Part shown: positions 36,353 to 45,979 of the stretch, piece by piece | How positions within the stretch are numbered: position 1 is the stretch's first letter | Layout of the letters: each line of letters opens with the position of its first letter | Source of the DNA: Flavobacteriales bacterium | GTDB taxonomy: Bacteria; Bacteroidota; Bacteroidia; Flavobacteriales_D; Crocinitomicaceae | Length of the DNA stretch: 61,081 nucleotides | Assembly (NCBI GenBank): GCA_947380375.1 | Contig: CANCQX010000004.1 | Span: 1-61,081, forward strand | Direction of reading: 5' to 3' | Program-made: the position numbers and the translations under genes | Notes under the pieces: generated by a model | Seen by the model: only the letters and a program-made list of their open reading frames with translations | Databases searched by the model: none | Told to the model about the DNA's origin: nothing

Positions 36353-37084
36353 TTAACCTTTGCTCTGACTAATTCCAATCAAAAACATAGTTGGATATTT
36401 TTCTAAGTCAAATGCTTTTTCTCTCCAGTTTTTTATTGAATAGGTTCTTACTGAGGCGTTAGGCATTGTTAAATTATGGGCAATACACAACATTGTAGTA
36501 TCGGCTAATTCATTTAATAAATCTTCAAGTACATTCATATTTCTAAAAGGCGTATCCATAAATATATGAGTACGGTCATTTCTTCTAGCATCTCCTTCAA
36601 AATCTTTTAATTTTTTAACTCTTTCTTTTCTTTCTTTTGGAAGGTAACCATGAAAAGTGAAGCTCTGACCATTAAAACCACTCCCCATAAGTCCTAATAG
36701 AATAGAAGATGGGCCAACTAAAGGCATGACATGTATGTCGTGTTCATGTGCAAGCGCGACAAGCTCAGCTCCTGGGTCAGCAATACCAGGACAACCAGCA
36801 TCAGAAATTATAGCTAAATTTTCTCCGGATAAAACGGGTTTAATCATTTTGTATAATTCGTCCTGTGGCGTATTTTTATTTAAGATGAAAAAAGTAGATT
36901 CATCAATCGGGAATTCACGGTCTAATTTTCGTAAATATCTACGTGCCATTTTTATATCTTCAACTGCAAAATAACGAAATGTTACAGCTAGTTTTGCGAC
37001 ATCATGAGGTATGATATCTGAAGTTGTTTCTCCTCCTAAAGTTGTAGGGAGAAGGTATATTTTACCGTGAGCAATGTGAGACAT
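36353..37084 (-). CDS. RsmI-like tetrapyrrole-methylase-fold SAM-dependent methyltransferase
   Basis: 243-residue SAM enzyme of the tetrapyrrole methylase/RsmI superfamily. SDAGCPGIADPGAELVA near residue 90 and PLVGPSSIL near residue 120 are family signatures, and FHGYLPKERKER is the RsmI-type substrate-facing segment. RsmI 2'-O-methylates C1402 of 16S rRNA. The N-terminal region (LGGETTSDIIPHDV) differs from canonical RsmI, matching a divergent group I recall as common in Bacteroidota, so I keep a general name. It is 22 bases downstream of the phosphatase gene on the same strand. Confidence 0.8.
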   Translation of the reverse strand: MSHIAHGKIYLLPTTLGGETTSDIIPHDVAKLAVTFRYFAVEDIKMARRYLRKLDREFPIDESTFFILNKNTPQDELYKMIKPVLSGENLAIISDAGCPGIADPGAELVALAHEHDIHVMPLVGPSSILLGLMGSGFNGQSFTFHGYLPKERKERVKKLKDFEGDARRNDRTHIFMDTPFRNMNVLEDLLNELADTTMLCIAHNLTMPNASVRTYSIKNWREKAFDLEKYPTMFLIGISQSKG

Positions 37085-37106
37085 ATATTTGTTTTGAGTG
37101 AACTTT

Positions 37107-37577
37107 TTAAAATAGTTCGTTATTTTTAATTTTTTCCAGAATACAATCTGTTGCTTTGTCTAAGAAATGATATACTTCAATAAATCCTTCTTCACCTCCA
37201 TAATATGGATCTGGTACTTCAATATTTTGCCCAGGATAGGTTTGGTTTAGTATTAATTGAACCTTTTTCTTATCCTCTTCATTTCTTGCGAGTTGTAGAA
37301 TATTGGACTTATTGCTTTTATCCATCACATAGATAACATCAAAATTATCAAAGTCTTCAATAATAAATTTTCTCGACCTTAAATCGTCAATTGAAGTCCC
37401 AAATTTTTTTGCTGTTTGACACATTCTAAAATCAGGTGATTCTCCTGCATGTATTCCAGAAGTTCCTGCAGAATCTACAATGACATCTAATTTATTGTCA
37501 TTTATTTTTTTTCTCATCAGTCCATCCGCTAATGGTGATCGACAAATGTTTCCTAGACAAACCATTAAAATTTTCAT
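37107..37577 (-). CDS. Low-molecular-weight protein-tyrosine phosphatase
   Basis: 156-residue cytosolic phosphatase. The P-loop CLGNICRSP (CX5R(S/T)) lies at residues 7-15, with Cys7 as nucleophile and Arg13 as phosphate ligand, and the general-acid Asp is in VPDPYYGG near residue 125. The start at 37577 (MKILMVCLGN) places the P-loop at the family's usual distance from the N-terminus; an ATG six codons upstream is possible but adds an unconserved extension. In bacteria such enzymes often reverse tyrosine phosphorylation in polysaccharide export or stress signalling; no cognate kinase is adjacent. Confidence 0.93.
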   Translation of the reverse strand: MKILMVCLGNICRSPLADGLMRKKINDNKLDVIVDSAGTSGIHAGESPDFRMCQTAKKFGTSIDDLRSRKFIIEDFDNFDVIYVMDKSNKSNILQLARNEEDKKKVQLILNQTYPGQNIEVPDPYYGGEEGFIEVYHFLDKATDCILEKIKNNELF

Positions 37578-37831
37578 AACCGCAAAATTAATCAATCTAT
37601 TAATAGAAACATTCTTATTTCAATTGATTTATTCTAATAAGGGTTAAAAATTTACTTTTAAAGTCAATCAAATTTATTAATATTCGATGTATATAATTAA
37701 ATGTCCTATCAAAACATAGTATTTATTCATTTAGGTGAAATATTAATAAAAATTTAATGTATAACAAATTACTTATGCTTAATTTAAGAGTTATGGACAC
37801 ATGAGGATTTATTAATTAAAAACACTTTGCT

Positions 37832-38701
37832 ATGAGACAGCTTAAAATCGTAAAACAAGTAACCAACAGAGAAACTGCCTCATTGGATAAATACTTACAA
37901 GAAATCGCTCGAGAAGATATGATTTCTGCAGACGAGGAGGTTCGTTTAGCTATATTAATCAGGCAAGGTGATAAGAAGGCTTTGGAACGTTTGACAAGAG
38001 CTAATTTAAGGTTTGTAGTTTCAGTTTCAAAGCAATATCAGAATCAAGGATTAGCACTTCCTGATTTAATTAATGAAGGAAATATGGGACTAATTAAAGC
38101 GGCAGAACGTTTTGATGAAACGAGAGGTTTTAAATTTATTTCTTATGCAGTTTGGTGGATTCGTCAATCTATTTTACAGGCATTGGCAGAACAAGCTAGA
38201 ATCGTTCGATTACCACTTAATAAAATTGGTGTAATTAATAAAATAAATAAAGCATATTCTGAGCTTGAACAAAAATATGAAAGACCACCTTCAGTTGATG
38301 AATTGGCAGATTTGTTAGAATGTTCTAATGAAGATGTAAGACAGTCTTTAGCTAGTAATGGAAGGCATGTTTCAATGGATGCTTCTTTGGTAGAAGGTGA
38401 TGAATCGTCTTCAAATATGTATGATTTATTGCCAAATGATAGTTTACCAAGTCCTGAAAATGAATTGGTAGTAGAGTCACTTCGTAAAGATATTGAAAGA
38501 TCGTTAACTACCTTAACTTCTAGAGAGGGTGATGTTGTTAGAATGTATTTTGGTTTAAGCGGAAGGTATCCGTTAACACTTGAAGAAATTGGTTTAAAAT
38601 TCGATTTGACTAGAGAAAGAGTTAGACAAATAAAAGAAAAGGCAATCAGAAGGTTGAAACATACCTCCCGAAGTAGAATGCTTCAAACTTACCTAGGTTA
38701 A
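37832..38701 (+). CDS. rpoD: Principal RNA polymerase sigma factor (RpoD/SigA, short Bacteroidota form)
   Basis: 289-residue group 1-type sigma-70 factor. Region 1.2 starts [15 protein letters not shown], region 2 has [17 protein letters not shown] and the -10 recognition helix ending [10 protein letters not shown], region 3 follows, and region 4 ends with [29 protein letters not shown] for -35 recognition, which I cite here only by its ends. Region 1.1 is missing, as in other Bacteroidota principal sigma factors, whose altered promoter preference (TTG/TAnnTTTG) agrees with the boxes listed here. The upstream 254 bases are AT-rich with no clear promoter. The stop overlaps the priA stop by 4 bases. 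Confidence 0.95.
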   Translation: MRQLKIVKQVTNRETASLDKYLQEIAREDMISADEEVRLAILIRQGDKKALERLTRANLRFVVSVSKQYQNQGLALPDLINEGNMGLIKAAERFDETRGFKFISYAVWWIRQSILQALAEQARIVRLPLNKIGVINKINKAYSELEQKYERPPSVDELADLLECSNEDVRQSLASNGRHVSMDASLVEGDESSSNMYDLLPNDSLPSPENELVVESLRKDIERSLTTLTSREGDVVRMYFGLSGRYPLTLEEIGLKFDLTRERVRQIKEKAIRRLKHTSRSRMLQTYLG

Positions 38702-41181
38702 GCAGGATCAACATCGATTACCATTCGTATTGATTTATTAAAAGGAACGCTATAGAAGGATGAAACTAATTCTTGTATGCGTTCCTTTACTTTTTTCTCC
38801 GGAGCATCTCTTTCTATTTTAAGTGTAATCTTTTTTAGGTATAAATTTTTTACCCTTTTAACAATTGGATATTCTGGACCTAAAACTCTTTCCTTGAAAA
38901 TATCTCTTAATTGGTTACCAAAATCTATCGCGGCTTTATCTAGAATATATTCTTCTTTGTGTTTTAAGGTAATGTCAATTATTTTAAAAAATGGTGGATA
39001 AAAGAAATTTTTTCGTTCTAAAATTTCACTTTCGTAAAAACCTACATAATCGTGATTGATAATTTTTTGAATTACCCAATGATCTGGATCGCCAGTTTGA
39101 ATAATTACTGATCCTCTTTTGTGCTTTCGACCCGATCTTCCTGCTACCTGTGAAATAAGTTGATAAGAGCGCTCAAAGGCTCTAAAATCTGTTCTATTAA
39201 GAAGCATATCGGCATCTAAGACACCTACTAAGCTTACATTGTCAAAATCTAATCCTTTGGTCACCATTTGCGTTCCAATAAGAATATCAATTTGTCGATT
39301 TTCAAAATCATTTATAATATTTTCATACGCATTTTTAGAACGAGTAGTATCTAAATCCATGCGTTGAATTATTTTTTCGGGAAGCATTATAGATAATTCA
39401 TCTTCAATTTTTTCCGTTCCAAATCCTAACATTTTTAGACGATTACTCCCGCAAGCAGAACAAGTTCCGATAGGAGGTGAGTGATGTCCGCAATAATGAC
39501 ATTTTAAAGTATTAGTATGTTTATGATACGTTAATGACACATCGCAATTTTTACATTTTGGTGTCCAGTTACAAATTTCACATTGCCACATTGGTGTGTA
39601 ACCTCTTCTATTTTGAAATAAAATTATTTGCTCACCTTTATTTAATGCACTTCTCATAGTATCCATTAAATAGGAGGAAAAATGCGATTGCATACTTTTT
39701 TGACGACGTTCTTTTTTTAAATCAGCACAAAATATTTCGGGTAATTTAAGACCTCCAAAACGTTCGGTTAAGTTTATTAAGCCATATTTACCTATTGTTG
39801 CGTTGTAATATGTTTCAATTGAGGGTGTTGCAGAACCTAATAGTACTTTGGCTTTATACATGTGACCTAAAACTACAGCGCAATCTCTTGCGTTATACCT
39901 TGGGGATGGGTCGTATTGTTTAAACGAACTTTCATGTTCTTCATCTACTATTATTAAACCTAAATCTGAGAATGGTAGAAAAATGGATGAACGTGCCCCA
40001 AGTATAATTCTAAATCTATTTTGGTTATTATTTAATACATTATTCCAAATTTCTACTCGTTCATTTTGGTTAAATTTTGAATGGTATATACCGATTAATT
40101 CTCCAAAATATGCGGATAAACGTTGAATAAGTTGAGTAGTCAGTGCGATTTCAGGCAATAAATATAAAACTTGTTTACCTTGTTCTAATTGTTCTCGAAT
40201 TAATTCTACATATATTTCTGTTTTACCAGAACCAGTAACACCATGCAATAATGAAACTTGTTTACTTTCGAAAGATTCTCTAATTTCTTTAAGAGCTAGT
40301 TCTTGAGAAGGAGCTAAAGTTTTAAAATCAGAAGTAGAGTCAGCTGTTTTTGTGAAACGAGATATTTCTATTCTGCTTTGCGTTATAATTCCATTTTTTT
40401 CAAGTGTGTTTAAAGAAGAAATGGATACTCCTGCTTCTTCCAATTGTTTTCTTAAAATTGGTTCCAATTGATTGTTTGAATAATTTCCTTCTTTTAGAAT
40501 TAGAAGTAAAGTTTCTAATTGTTTCCTTGCTGCTTTTTTTGATTCTAAATATTTAATTGTTTCTTCGAGAACGAGTTGATTCGAAATCGTTTCACTTAAT
40601 TGAATGAATATTGCTGTTTTAGGAGTGAATTTTTCAGACATTTCCTCTAACGACATCACCGCTTTCAAATCTATTAAAGCTTTAATAATGGGTTGAATTG
40701 TTTTGATTCCCACAATTTCAGATATTTCTTTTAAATCTAAAACTTCACGAATTTGAAGAGCTTCGATAATTTGAAATTGACGATCGTCTAGTTTTATTTT
40801 AGTGAGATCGAAATCGGGATGAAGTACAATCTTGGTTTCACTAGCAAGTTTGAAATTTGAGGGTAAAGCAGCATTCATTACATCTCCAATAGGAGCCATA
40901 TAATAAGATGAAATCCATTGCCATAATTGAAATTGATTTTTTGTAATAATAGGTGTTTCGTCTAAAACGTATTCTATATATTTTGCCTGATAAACAGTTG
41001 GAATGGTTTCATGTACTTTTGTTACAACACCAGTTAATAATTTAGATTTACCAAAAGGAACAACTACACGTATACCGGGAAATACCGCTTCATTCAATTC
41101 ATAAGGAATTCGATAAGTGAAAACTTGGTGAATTGCAATCGGAAGTATTACATCAGCAAAAAGTGTTTTTCGGTCGCTCAT
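38698..41181 (-). CDS. priA: Primosomal replication restart helicase PriA
   Basis: DNA helicase that reloads DnaB at collapsed replication forks. Taking the start at 41181 ([11 protein letters not shown]) gives 827 residues with the PriA 3'-DNA-binding domain at the N-terminus ([16 protein letters not shown]). The helicase core shows Walker [13 protein letters not shown], the DEEH box in [17 protein letters not shown] and QVAGRSGR. A zinc-binding insert has four Cys pairs (CEIC, CKNC, CHYC, CSAC). A longer upstream reading frame would add a membrane-like extension that covers the terminator at 41185-41221 and part of the next gene, so I reject it. It converges with rpoD, sharing 4 bases. Confidence 0.95.
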   Translation of the reverse strand: MSDRKTLFADVILPIAIHQVFTYRIPYELNEAVFPGIRVVVPFGKSKLLTGVVTKVHETIPTVYQAKYIEYVLDETPIITKNQFQLWQWISSYYMAPIGDVMNAALPSNFKLASETKIVLHPDFDLTKIKLDDRQFQIIEALQIREVLDLKEISEIVGIKTIQPIIKALIDLKAVMSLEEMSEKFTPKTAIFIQLSETISNQLVLEETIKYLESKKAARKQLETLLLILKEGNYSNNQLEPILRKQLEEAGVSISSLNTLEKNGIITQSRIEISRFTKTADSTSDFKTLAPSQELALKEIRESFESKQVSLLHGVTGSGKTEIYVELIREQLEQGKQVLYLLPEIALTTQLIQRLSAYFGELIGIYHSKFNQNERVEIWNNVLNNNQNRFRIILGARSSIFLPFSDLGLIIVDEEHESSFKQYDPSPRYNARDCAVVLGHMYKAKVLLGSATPSIETYYNATIGKYGLINLTERFGGLKLPEIFCADLKKERRQKSMQSHFSSYLMDTMRSALNKGEQIILFQNRRGYTPMWQCEICNWTPKCKNCDVSLTYHKHTNTLKCHYCGHHSPPIGTCSACGSNRLKMLGFGTEKIEDELSIMLPEKIIQRMDLDTTRSKNAYENIINDFENRQIDILIGTQMVTKGLDFDNVSLVGVLDADMLLNRTDFRAFERSYQLISQVAGRSGRKHKRGSVIIQTGDPDHWVIQKIINHDYVGFYESEILERKNFFYPPFFKIIDITLKHKEEYILDKAAIDFGNQLRDIFKERVLGPEYPIVKRVKNLYLKKITLKIERDAPEKKVKERIQELVSSFYSVPFNKSIRMVIDVDPA

Positions 41182-41184
41182 AAA

Positions 41185-41221
41185 TAAAAAAATCTTCGAT
41201 AAAATATTTTTACCGAAGATA
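41185..41221 (-). terminator. Terminator downstream of the DUF4249 gene
   Basis: A hairpin with an ATCTTCGG-type stem (arms about 41192-41198 and 41214-41220) is followed on the minus strand by a T-run. It lies between the DUF4249 stop at 41258 and the priA start at 41181. Confidence 0.65.
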
Positions 41222-41257
41222 CTATTTAATAATTTATTATACCTGAAAACAATAGGC

Positions 41258-42361
41258 TTAATGACAATAAAAAGATTTATTTGCATCATAATTATTATCA
41301 CTGCAAAATAATAACCCAGAAGTAGTAACACCTTCACATAATTCTTGCCGAGACTTCTGACTTAAACAGCTAGAATTTTGTAGGGCAATAGAAAAAGGTT
41401 TTACTATAGTAACAGTTTGTCTAGATGAAAAAATACCAATTACATAATTATCGTTACTAACTTTCAAATTTGTGTAGTTTGGTTTTGTTTGAGCAAGAGA
41501 ATTGCTAGGTTTATTTGTATTTATATAATTATTAAACTCATCTGACCCTCCGGTTAAAATAATTGTCATAGATTTTAATTTCCTTTTAGTAATTATTGGA
41601 TTTGAAGTGGTATTTGTTTTAATTAAATCATAATACATTTGACCATGAATAGAAGTGCTAAAAGTAGAATTTGATTGAACTTCTGATTCTCCTGTATTCC
41701 AAATGAAACTCACAGGATTTACAATTGTACTATTTTGATATTCATCAAATTCGATTTTGATTGAAGCATTTATGACCGAAGCATTCCCCGTATTAGAAAT
41801 AGAAATATTGGTAGCTTTGAGTTTTCCATCAGTACTATTGACAAAATCGAATGAAGCATTTTGTGAACTTTGCCCTGAAGATATCCCATTTACCAATCCT
41901 GTTTCTCCTGTAACAAAGAATTCTTTATTAGTTCCTTTGTATAAGATGATTTCTAATTTATAAGTAGCATTGGGATTTAATCCTCCTAAAGAAGAATCTT
42001 TGAAGTAGTATAATTTTTCTGTTGGAGCATAAAAAACACCATTTGTCTTTTTAGTATTAATAATCGTATCTTTTAATATCCACGATTTACCTGTTTTGGA
42101 ATTATTTAGGTATTCAGTAATCGTTGCATTTACACTAGAAAAATAGCTGGAATCAGGTATTTTAGCTATTTCTAAAGCATTACCAGGACCAATAAAAGCT
42201 CTGTTTATTTTTATAAAATGGGTAGATTCAGATTGATCGAGTAAACCATAAATAACAGCTGTTTCCTTAAATTCACCAACTAACTCAACATCTTCTTTAC
42301 AAGAATTAAAAGAAAATGAAATAAATAATAATCCAATCGTGAAATAAAAATATTTTCTCAT
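41258..42361 (-). CDS. DUF4249 domain-containing lipoprotein
   Basis: 367 residues. The signal peptide ends in a lipobox with Cys21 (FSFNSC), followed by acidic residues, and in this phylum that favours an outer-membrane or surface lipoprotein. The DUF4249 pattern is visible: VIYGLLDQSESTHFIKINRAF near the mature N-terminus (quoted in parts: VIYGLLDQS, HFIKINRAF), then NATYKLEI and GETG segments and a beta-rich C-terminal half ending in a Cys-containing tail. Such proteins usually sit beside a TonB-dependent receptor and may take part in uptake at the outer membrane. No receptor is present here. Function is unknown. Confidence 0.85.
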   Translation of the reverse strand: MRKYFYFTIGLLFISFSFNSCKEDVELVGEFKETAVIYGLLDQSESTHFIKINRAFIGPGNALEIAKIPDSSYFSSVNATITEYLNNSKTGKSWILKDTIINTKKTNGVFYAPTEKLYYFKDSSLGGLNPNATYKLEIILYKGTNKEFFVTGETGLVNGISSGQSSQNASFDFVNSTDGKLKATNISISNTGNASVINASIKIEFDEYQNSTIVNPVSFIWNTGESEVQSNSTFSTSIHGQMYYDLIKTNTTSNPIITKRKLKSMTIILTGGSDEFNNYINTNKPSNSLAQTKPNYTNLKVSNDNYVIGIFSSRQTVTIVKPFSIALQNSSCLSQKSRQELCEGVTTSGLLFCSDNNYDANKSFYCH

Positions 42362-42463
42362 TAATCTATATTTTAGTTTAATTTTTAATAGTTTCTATAT
42401 TTAAGATTTAAAAATAGAATTGAAAATCGTTACTTTTTTAAAGTATTTATATTGAATTGGTTA

Positions 42464-43531
42464 CTAATCTTTTATTTTGTTTAACCCCATTGTGCGTAAC
42501 ATCCAATTTGGTAAATGCTTTTTAGGATCTCTATTTTTTAAATTAATATACCAACCAAATTTTTTCATAATTGGAACTTTGTGTGTTTCAACAAATTCTA
42601 TCCAAGTACCATCAGGATCTTCGATATATGAAAATCTACCTGCAGCTTCACCCATATCAAATGAATTGTCACTATCAACTGTAAATGGGAATCCTTTTTC
42701 AGAACATTCCTTTTTTAGTGCTTCCATTCCTTGAATATCAAAACAAAGATGAATAAAGCCCCAATCTCCCCAAAATCTATTTTCAAATATTTTTTTACAA
42801 TCAGTTCTTTCAAGCGATTGAATTAATTCAATTTGAGTTGGGCCTAAAAGACGAGCGAAAGGTCCTTTTCTTAAAGAGGGATGAGATAGTAATACACGAC
42901 GTACTTTTTTATCTCCTTGAGGTAAGCCTTTCAAATCATCAAAAACACCAGTTTCATCATATTCTACTTGAGAATATCCTAAAATATCTTTATAAAGAGT
43001 TAAAGATTTTTCAATGTCACTAACACCGATTAATGTTCCCGCTACAGCTCCACATTTAGAGGGGTGATTAGTATTGGAAAACCATTCATTTCCTTCAACC
43101 ACATTGAAAATATTTCCGTTTGGGTCTTTTGCAAAGAAATGAAGCTTTCCGTTTGGAGTTTTTACTACATCACTTAAAAGTGTTGCGCCATTTTTTTTAA
43201 AATAGTCAAAAGTTTCTTTTACATCACGTGATTTAATTCGACAAGAATAAAGTCCAAAATCACCAAGTTGAATTTCAAATTTAGGTTTTTCTGTATTTCT
43301 AGAAGTATATTGCCATATTTCAAAGCCACCGCCACCTTCCATACTTAAGGCTAAAGTTGCTGTTCTAGATTGAACTATCCCACCAGTATATTTTGTCATT
43401 AATGGAGCTTCTGCAGCTTCTTCGAAAATTCTAACGTTAATTCCTAAGAATTTTCTGTACCATTTCCAAATTTCTTGAACATTTGGAACTCCAATCCCCA
43501 TTTGTTGTATTCCACAGATTATTTTTTCCAT
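42464..43531 (-). CDS. Two-domain VOC (glyoxalase/dioxygenase fold) protein
   Basis: 355 residues forming two vicinal-oxygen-chelate domains (about 5-145 and 160-315) and a C-terminal tail. In domain 2 I see GTLIGVSDIEKSLTLY, FIHLCFD and WIEFVET, so one His and Glu residues of a possible metal site remain, but the first-strand His common in this family is absent. Domain 1 lacks the usual His residues too (IQQMGIGVPN). It therefore is not a convincing 4-hydroxyphenylpyruvate dioxygenase, despite the two-domain layout. Substrate unknown. A TATATTTG -7 box lies upstream at 43561-43554 on the minus strand. Confidence 0.75.
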   Translation of the reverse strand: MEKIICGIQQMGIGVPNVQEIWKWYRKFLGINVRIFEEAAEAPLMTKYTGGIVQSRTATLALSMEGGGGFEIWQYTSRNTEKPKFEIQLGDFGLYSCRIKSRDVKETFDYFKKNGATLLSDVVKTPNGKLHFFAKDPNGNIFNVVEGNEWFSNTNHPSKCGAVAGTLIGVSDIEKSLTLYKDILGYSQVEYDETGVFDDLKGLPQGDKKVRRVLLSHPSLRKGPFARLLGPTQIELIQSLERTDCKKIFENRFWGDWGFIHLCFDIQGMEALKKECSEKGFPFTVDSDNSFDMGEAAGRFSYIEDPDGTWIEFVETHKVPIMKKFGWYINLKNRDPKKHLPNWMLRTMGLNKIKD

Positions 43532-43553
43532 ATTTATTTAGTGTATTCTGAAG

Positions 43554-43561
43554 CAAATATA
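43554..43561 (-). promoter_or_regulatory. Predicted VOC-gene promoter (-7 element)
   Basis: The minus strand reads TATATTTG, an exact -7 match 22 bases before the ATG at 43531. No clear -33 TTG is seen. Confidence 0.45.
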
Positions 43562-43628
43562 AAGATGATTATGGATTTTTAATACTGAAAGTTCGATTAA
43601 TACAAAATCAATCATCCAAAATCAAACA

Positions 43629-45926
43629 TTATCGAATTGCTCTGTCATTAAAAATAACATAACCATAGCTGAATTGAAATGCTAATGGATTTGATTGTTG
43701 AGGGAAATAATTTAAGGTAATTCTAATTGGTCCAAAAAAAGAATGGTAAATTATTGATGATGAAGCCAATATCGCTTGACCTTTAAATGGTTTTGAATAT
43801 CCAAATGTACCATTATCAATATTTTGATTTAATTGCACAAAAGGTTGGTAATAATAAGTGTCAATTCTCAAATCAATCTTCTTTTTTAGAGAGAAAATAA
43901 AATTAAGTCCAGTTCCAACGAATTGAGGAGACCTGTATTCGGGCAAAAAATAGGTTTCGGCATCTGCAATTGGAGAAAAAGCAGTCATTGCTAATAGAGT
44001 AGCTGTATAATTAGAATATAAAGATTGACTATTCAATACACCTTTAGCATGAAATCCTAAATGAAAATTTTGATGATCTATTAAAAATGTTTGAACTTCA
44101 GAATTGATATTTATCCAAGAATGTAGTTTTATAATATTGTATGGTGAATTTTTAGAAGAAGAACCACTAATACTGTTTTCGGTTCCATTAATATATTTTA
44201 CTTTAAACGAGAAATAATGTCCGCTTGATGCAAATTGTTTTTTATTTAATGTATTTTTTAAAAATTGCCAACTTGAAGAAAATCCATTGAAAAAAGTTTT
44301 GTCTGTCGTGTCTTTGTTTGTATAGTTGGTGGTTTGATAATAATCATCTTCTAAGTTAAAACCTCTTAAATCCAAGATGCTTACAGCAGTATTTTTTATT
44401 GGGTGATTAAATTTAAAACCGAAATACATTTCTTTTTGAATTAAAAAAGAAGGTCTAATATCTTCAAAAAAAGTTGCAAAATTGTGAAAATAATCCCAAC
44501 GATTTAAAACAAAATACGGTGAAATTGAAACTGGATGAACAGATGGTGTTTCAATTGTTAATTCTGCTTTTGCAGATCCATAAAATTTTCCAAAATAAGA
44601 TTCTAATTTTAATACCGAAGCTACTTTTCCTAGTTTCTTTGCTGATATCCCTATGTAACCTGTGTTTATTGCTCTTGATGAAAAATGTCCTCCTACATCT
44701 AGTTTGAATTCCTTTGCTTTTCTAACCTCTAGATTTAAGTTGTAAGTTGAATCTGTTTTTTTACTTATAGTTGGGTAAATAAAATCTATTTGTTGTGAAT
44801 TATACAATCTAAAATATCTTTTTTCAATTATGTCAGAATTTATTACTTTTTCTTTTTTATTAATAAATGATTTTTTTATGAAGAACGCCTGCTCTTTACT
44901 AAGAGAACTTGAAGTAATGGACTCTATATTAAGATCATTAATTTTAGCTTTAAAAATTTCTCTTTTTTTAAGTAATTCATCTTTTGAAATTTTTCTTTCA
45001 ACATGAACTTCGATCGAATCCAAATATTTTAAAGTTGAATTGTAGCCATCACTAATTGCTTGTTTTACTTCTTCAAAATCGAATGTATTTACTTTACTTA
45101 TAGGCTGTATTATGATTCCAATTTCACATGGTAATGAAAAATCACTATGGGAAACAAGCATGTTTACAACTTGGCTAATTAAATCATCTTCCATTGGAGC
45201 ATCAGCATTATTTGATACATTACTCCCAATAATAAAGTCAGGACTAAATTCTTTGTACATTATATCAGCGGGAAAATTATTATACAAACCGCCATCAAAT
45301 AATAAATTGCCTTTAATTTTAAGTGGACTAAAATAAAAAGGGAAAGTCATAGATGATCTAACTGCTTGGTTTAAATTTCCTTCTGAGAAAGTGATGCTTT
45401 TTTTATTTGTTATATCCGAAGATACGCATCTAAATGGAATAAAAAGACTGTCAAAATTGTTATTACAAGATGCTCCAGTTGTTCCCAATAATTTTAGCAT
45501 TTCAAAATCGAGATAAGAAGAGGATATGAAATTAGTTGGGAGTGATTTTTTTAAAATATTAGTATGAGTAAATAAGAGATTTATTAAACTAGCATTCTGT
45601 TCTTCTTCACGAAATAAAAAATGTTGATTTGGTTTAATTTTTCCAGTTATCATTAATTGAAAATCTTCAGATAGCACATAGTTTTCAATTTCTTCCGGAC
45701 TAAACCCAGATGCATACATTGAACCAACTAATGCTCCTGCAGATGTACCAGTAATATAATCAATTGGTATTCCCTTTTCCTCTAAAGCCTTTAAAACTCC
45801 AATGTGAGCTAGTCCAGTGGCTCCGCCACCACTCAACACCAAACCTACCTTTTGCTGAGCAAAAGTTGAGCATAATAACAGTAATACAAAGGTTAATAAA
45901 GAAATATTTCGGGATGTTGACTTCAA
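43629..45926 (-). CDS. Patatin-like phospholipase fused to an outer-membrane beta-barrel
   Basis: 765 residues. After a signal peptide (about 1-23, ending TFAQ) comes a patatin domain (about 27-330) with the oxyanion loop GGGATGLAH, the nucleophile Ser in GTSAG and the catalytic Asp in FDGGLYNN, so the lipase dyad is intact. A POTRA-like segment (about 330-400) follows, and the C-terminal 350 residues are alternating beta strands of the BamA/Omp85 barrel type, ending with an aromatic-rich strand. The layout resembles PlpD-type (type Vd) autotransporters and suggests a surface-exposed or periplasmic phospholipase. The start is TTG at 45926; no ATG would keep the signal peptide. It is divergent from the RlmL-like gene. 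Confidence 0.88.
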   Translation of the reverse strand: MKSTSRNISLLTFVLLLLCSTFAQQKVGLVLSGGGATGLAHIGVLKALEEKGIPIDYITGTSAGALVGSMYASGFSPEEIENYVLSEDFQLMITGKIKPNQHFLFREEEQNASLINLLFTHTNILKKSLPTNFISSSYLDFEMLKLLGTTGASCNNNFDSLFIPFRCVSSDITNKKSITFSEGNLNQAVRSSMTFPFYFSPLKIKGNLLFDGGLYNNFPADIMYKEFSPDFIIGSNVSNNADAPMEDDLISQVVNMLVSHSDFSLPCEIGIIIQPISKVNTFDFEEVKQAISDGYNSTLKYLDSIEVHVERKISKDELLKKREIFKAKINDLNIESITSSSLSKEQAFFIKKSFINKKEKVINSDIIEKRYFRLYNSQQIDFIYPTISKKTDSTYNLNLEVRKAKEFKLDVGGHFSSRAINTGYIGISAKKLGKVASVLKLESYFGKFYGSAKAELTIETPSVHPVSISPYFVLNRWDYFHNFATFFEDIRPSFLIQKEMYFGFKFNHPIKNTAVSILDLRGFNLEDDYYQTTNYTNKDTTDKTFFNGFSSSWQFLKNTLNKKQFASSGHYFSFKVKYINGTENSISGSSSKNSPYNIIKLHSWININSEVQTFLIDHQNFHLGFHAKGVLNSQSLYSNYTATLLAMTAFSPIADAETYFLPEYRSPQFVGTGLNFIFSLKKKIDLRIDTYYYQPFVQLNQNIDNGTFGYSKPFKGQAILASSSIIYHSFFGPIRITLNYFPQQSNPLAFQFSYGYVIFNDRAIR

Positions 45927-45932
45927 ATTTGC

Positions 45933-45950
45933 TATTTTTGTACAAAATTA
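45933..45950. promoter_or_regulatory. Divergent promoter pair for the patatin and RNA methyltransferase genes
   Basis: Within the 53-base gap, the plus strand has TATTTTTG (45933-45940) and the minus strand has TAATTTTG (45950-45943), both exact TAnnTTTG boxes set back to back with 2 bases between them. RNA polymerase binding in one direction should exclude the other. Confidence 0.5.
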
Positions 45951-45979
45951 ACAGGATTTCTGAAAGAAAAAAAATCAAA

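Noticed and set aside
41182-41337. N-terminal extension of priA with membrane-like sequence
   Set aside because: The extension overlaps the DUF4249 gene and contains its terminator, has no similarity to PriA, and the ATG at 41181 gives the normal PriA N-terminus.
42464-43531. 4-hydroxyphenylpyruvate dioxygenase partnering fahA
   Set aside because: The two-domain VOC layout fits but the conserved iron-binding His residues and the HPPD C-terminal signature are not visible.
45764-45979. N-terminal extension of the THUMP methyltransferase
   Set aside because: It lies antisense to the patatin gene and over the divergent promoter boxes; the ATG at 45980 gives the usual family start.
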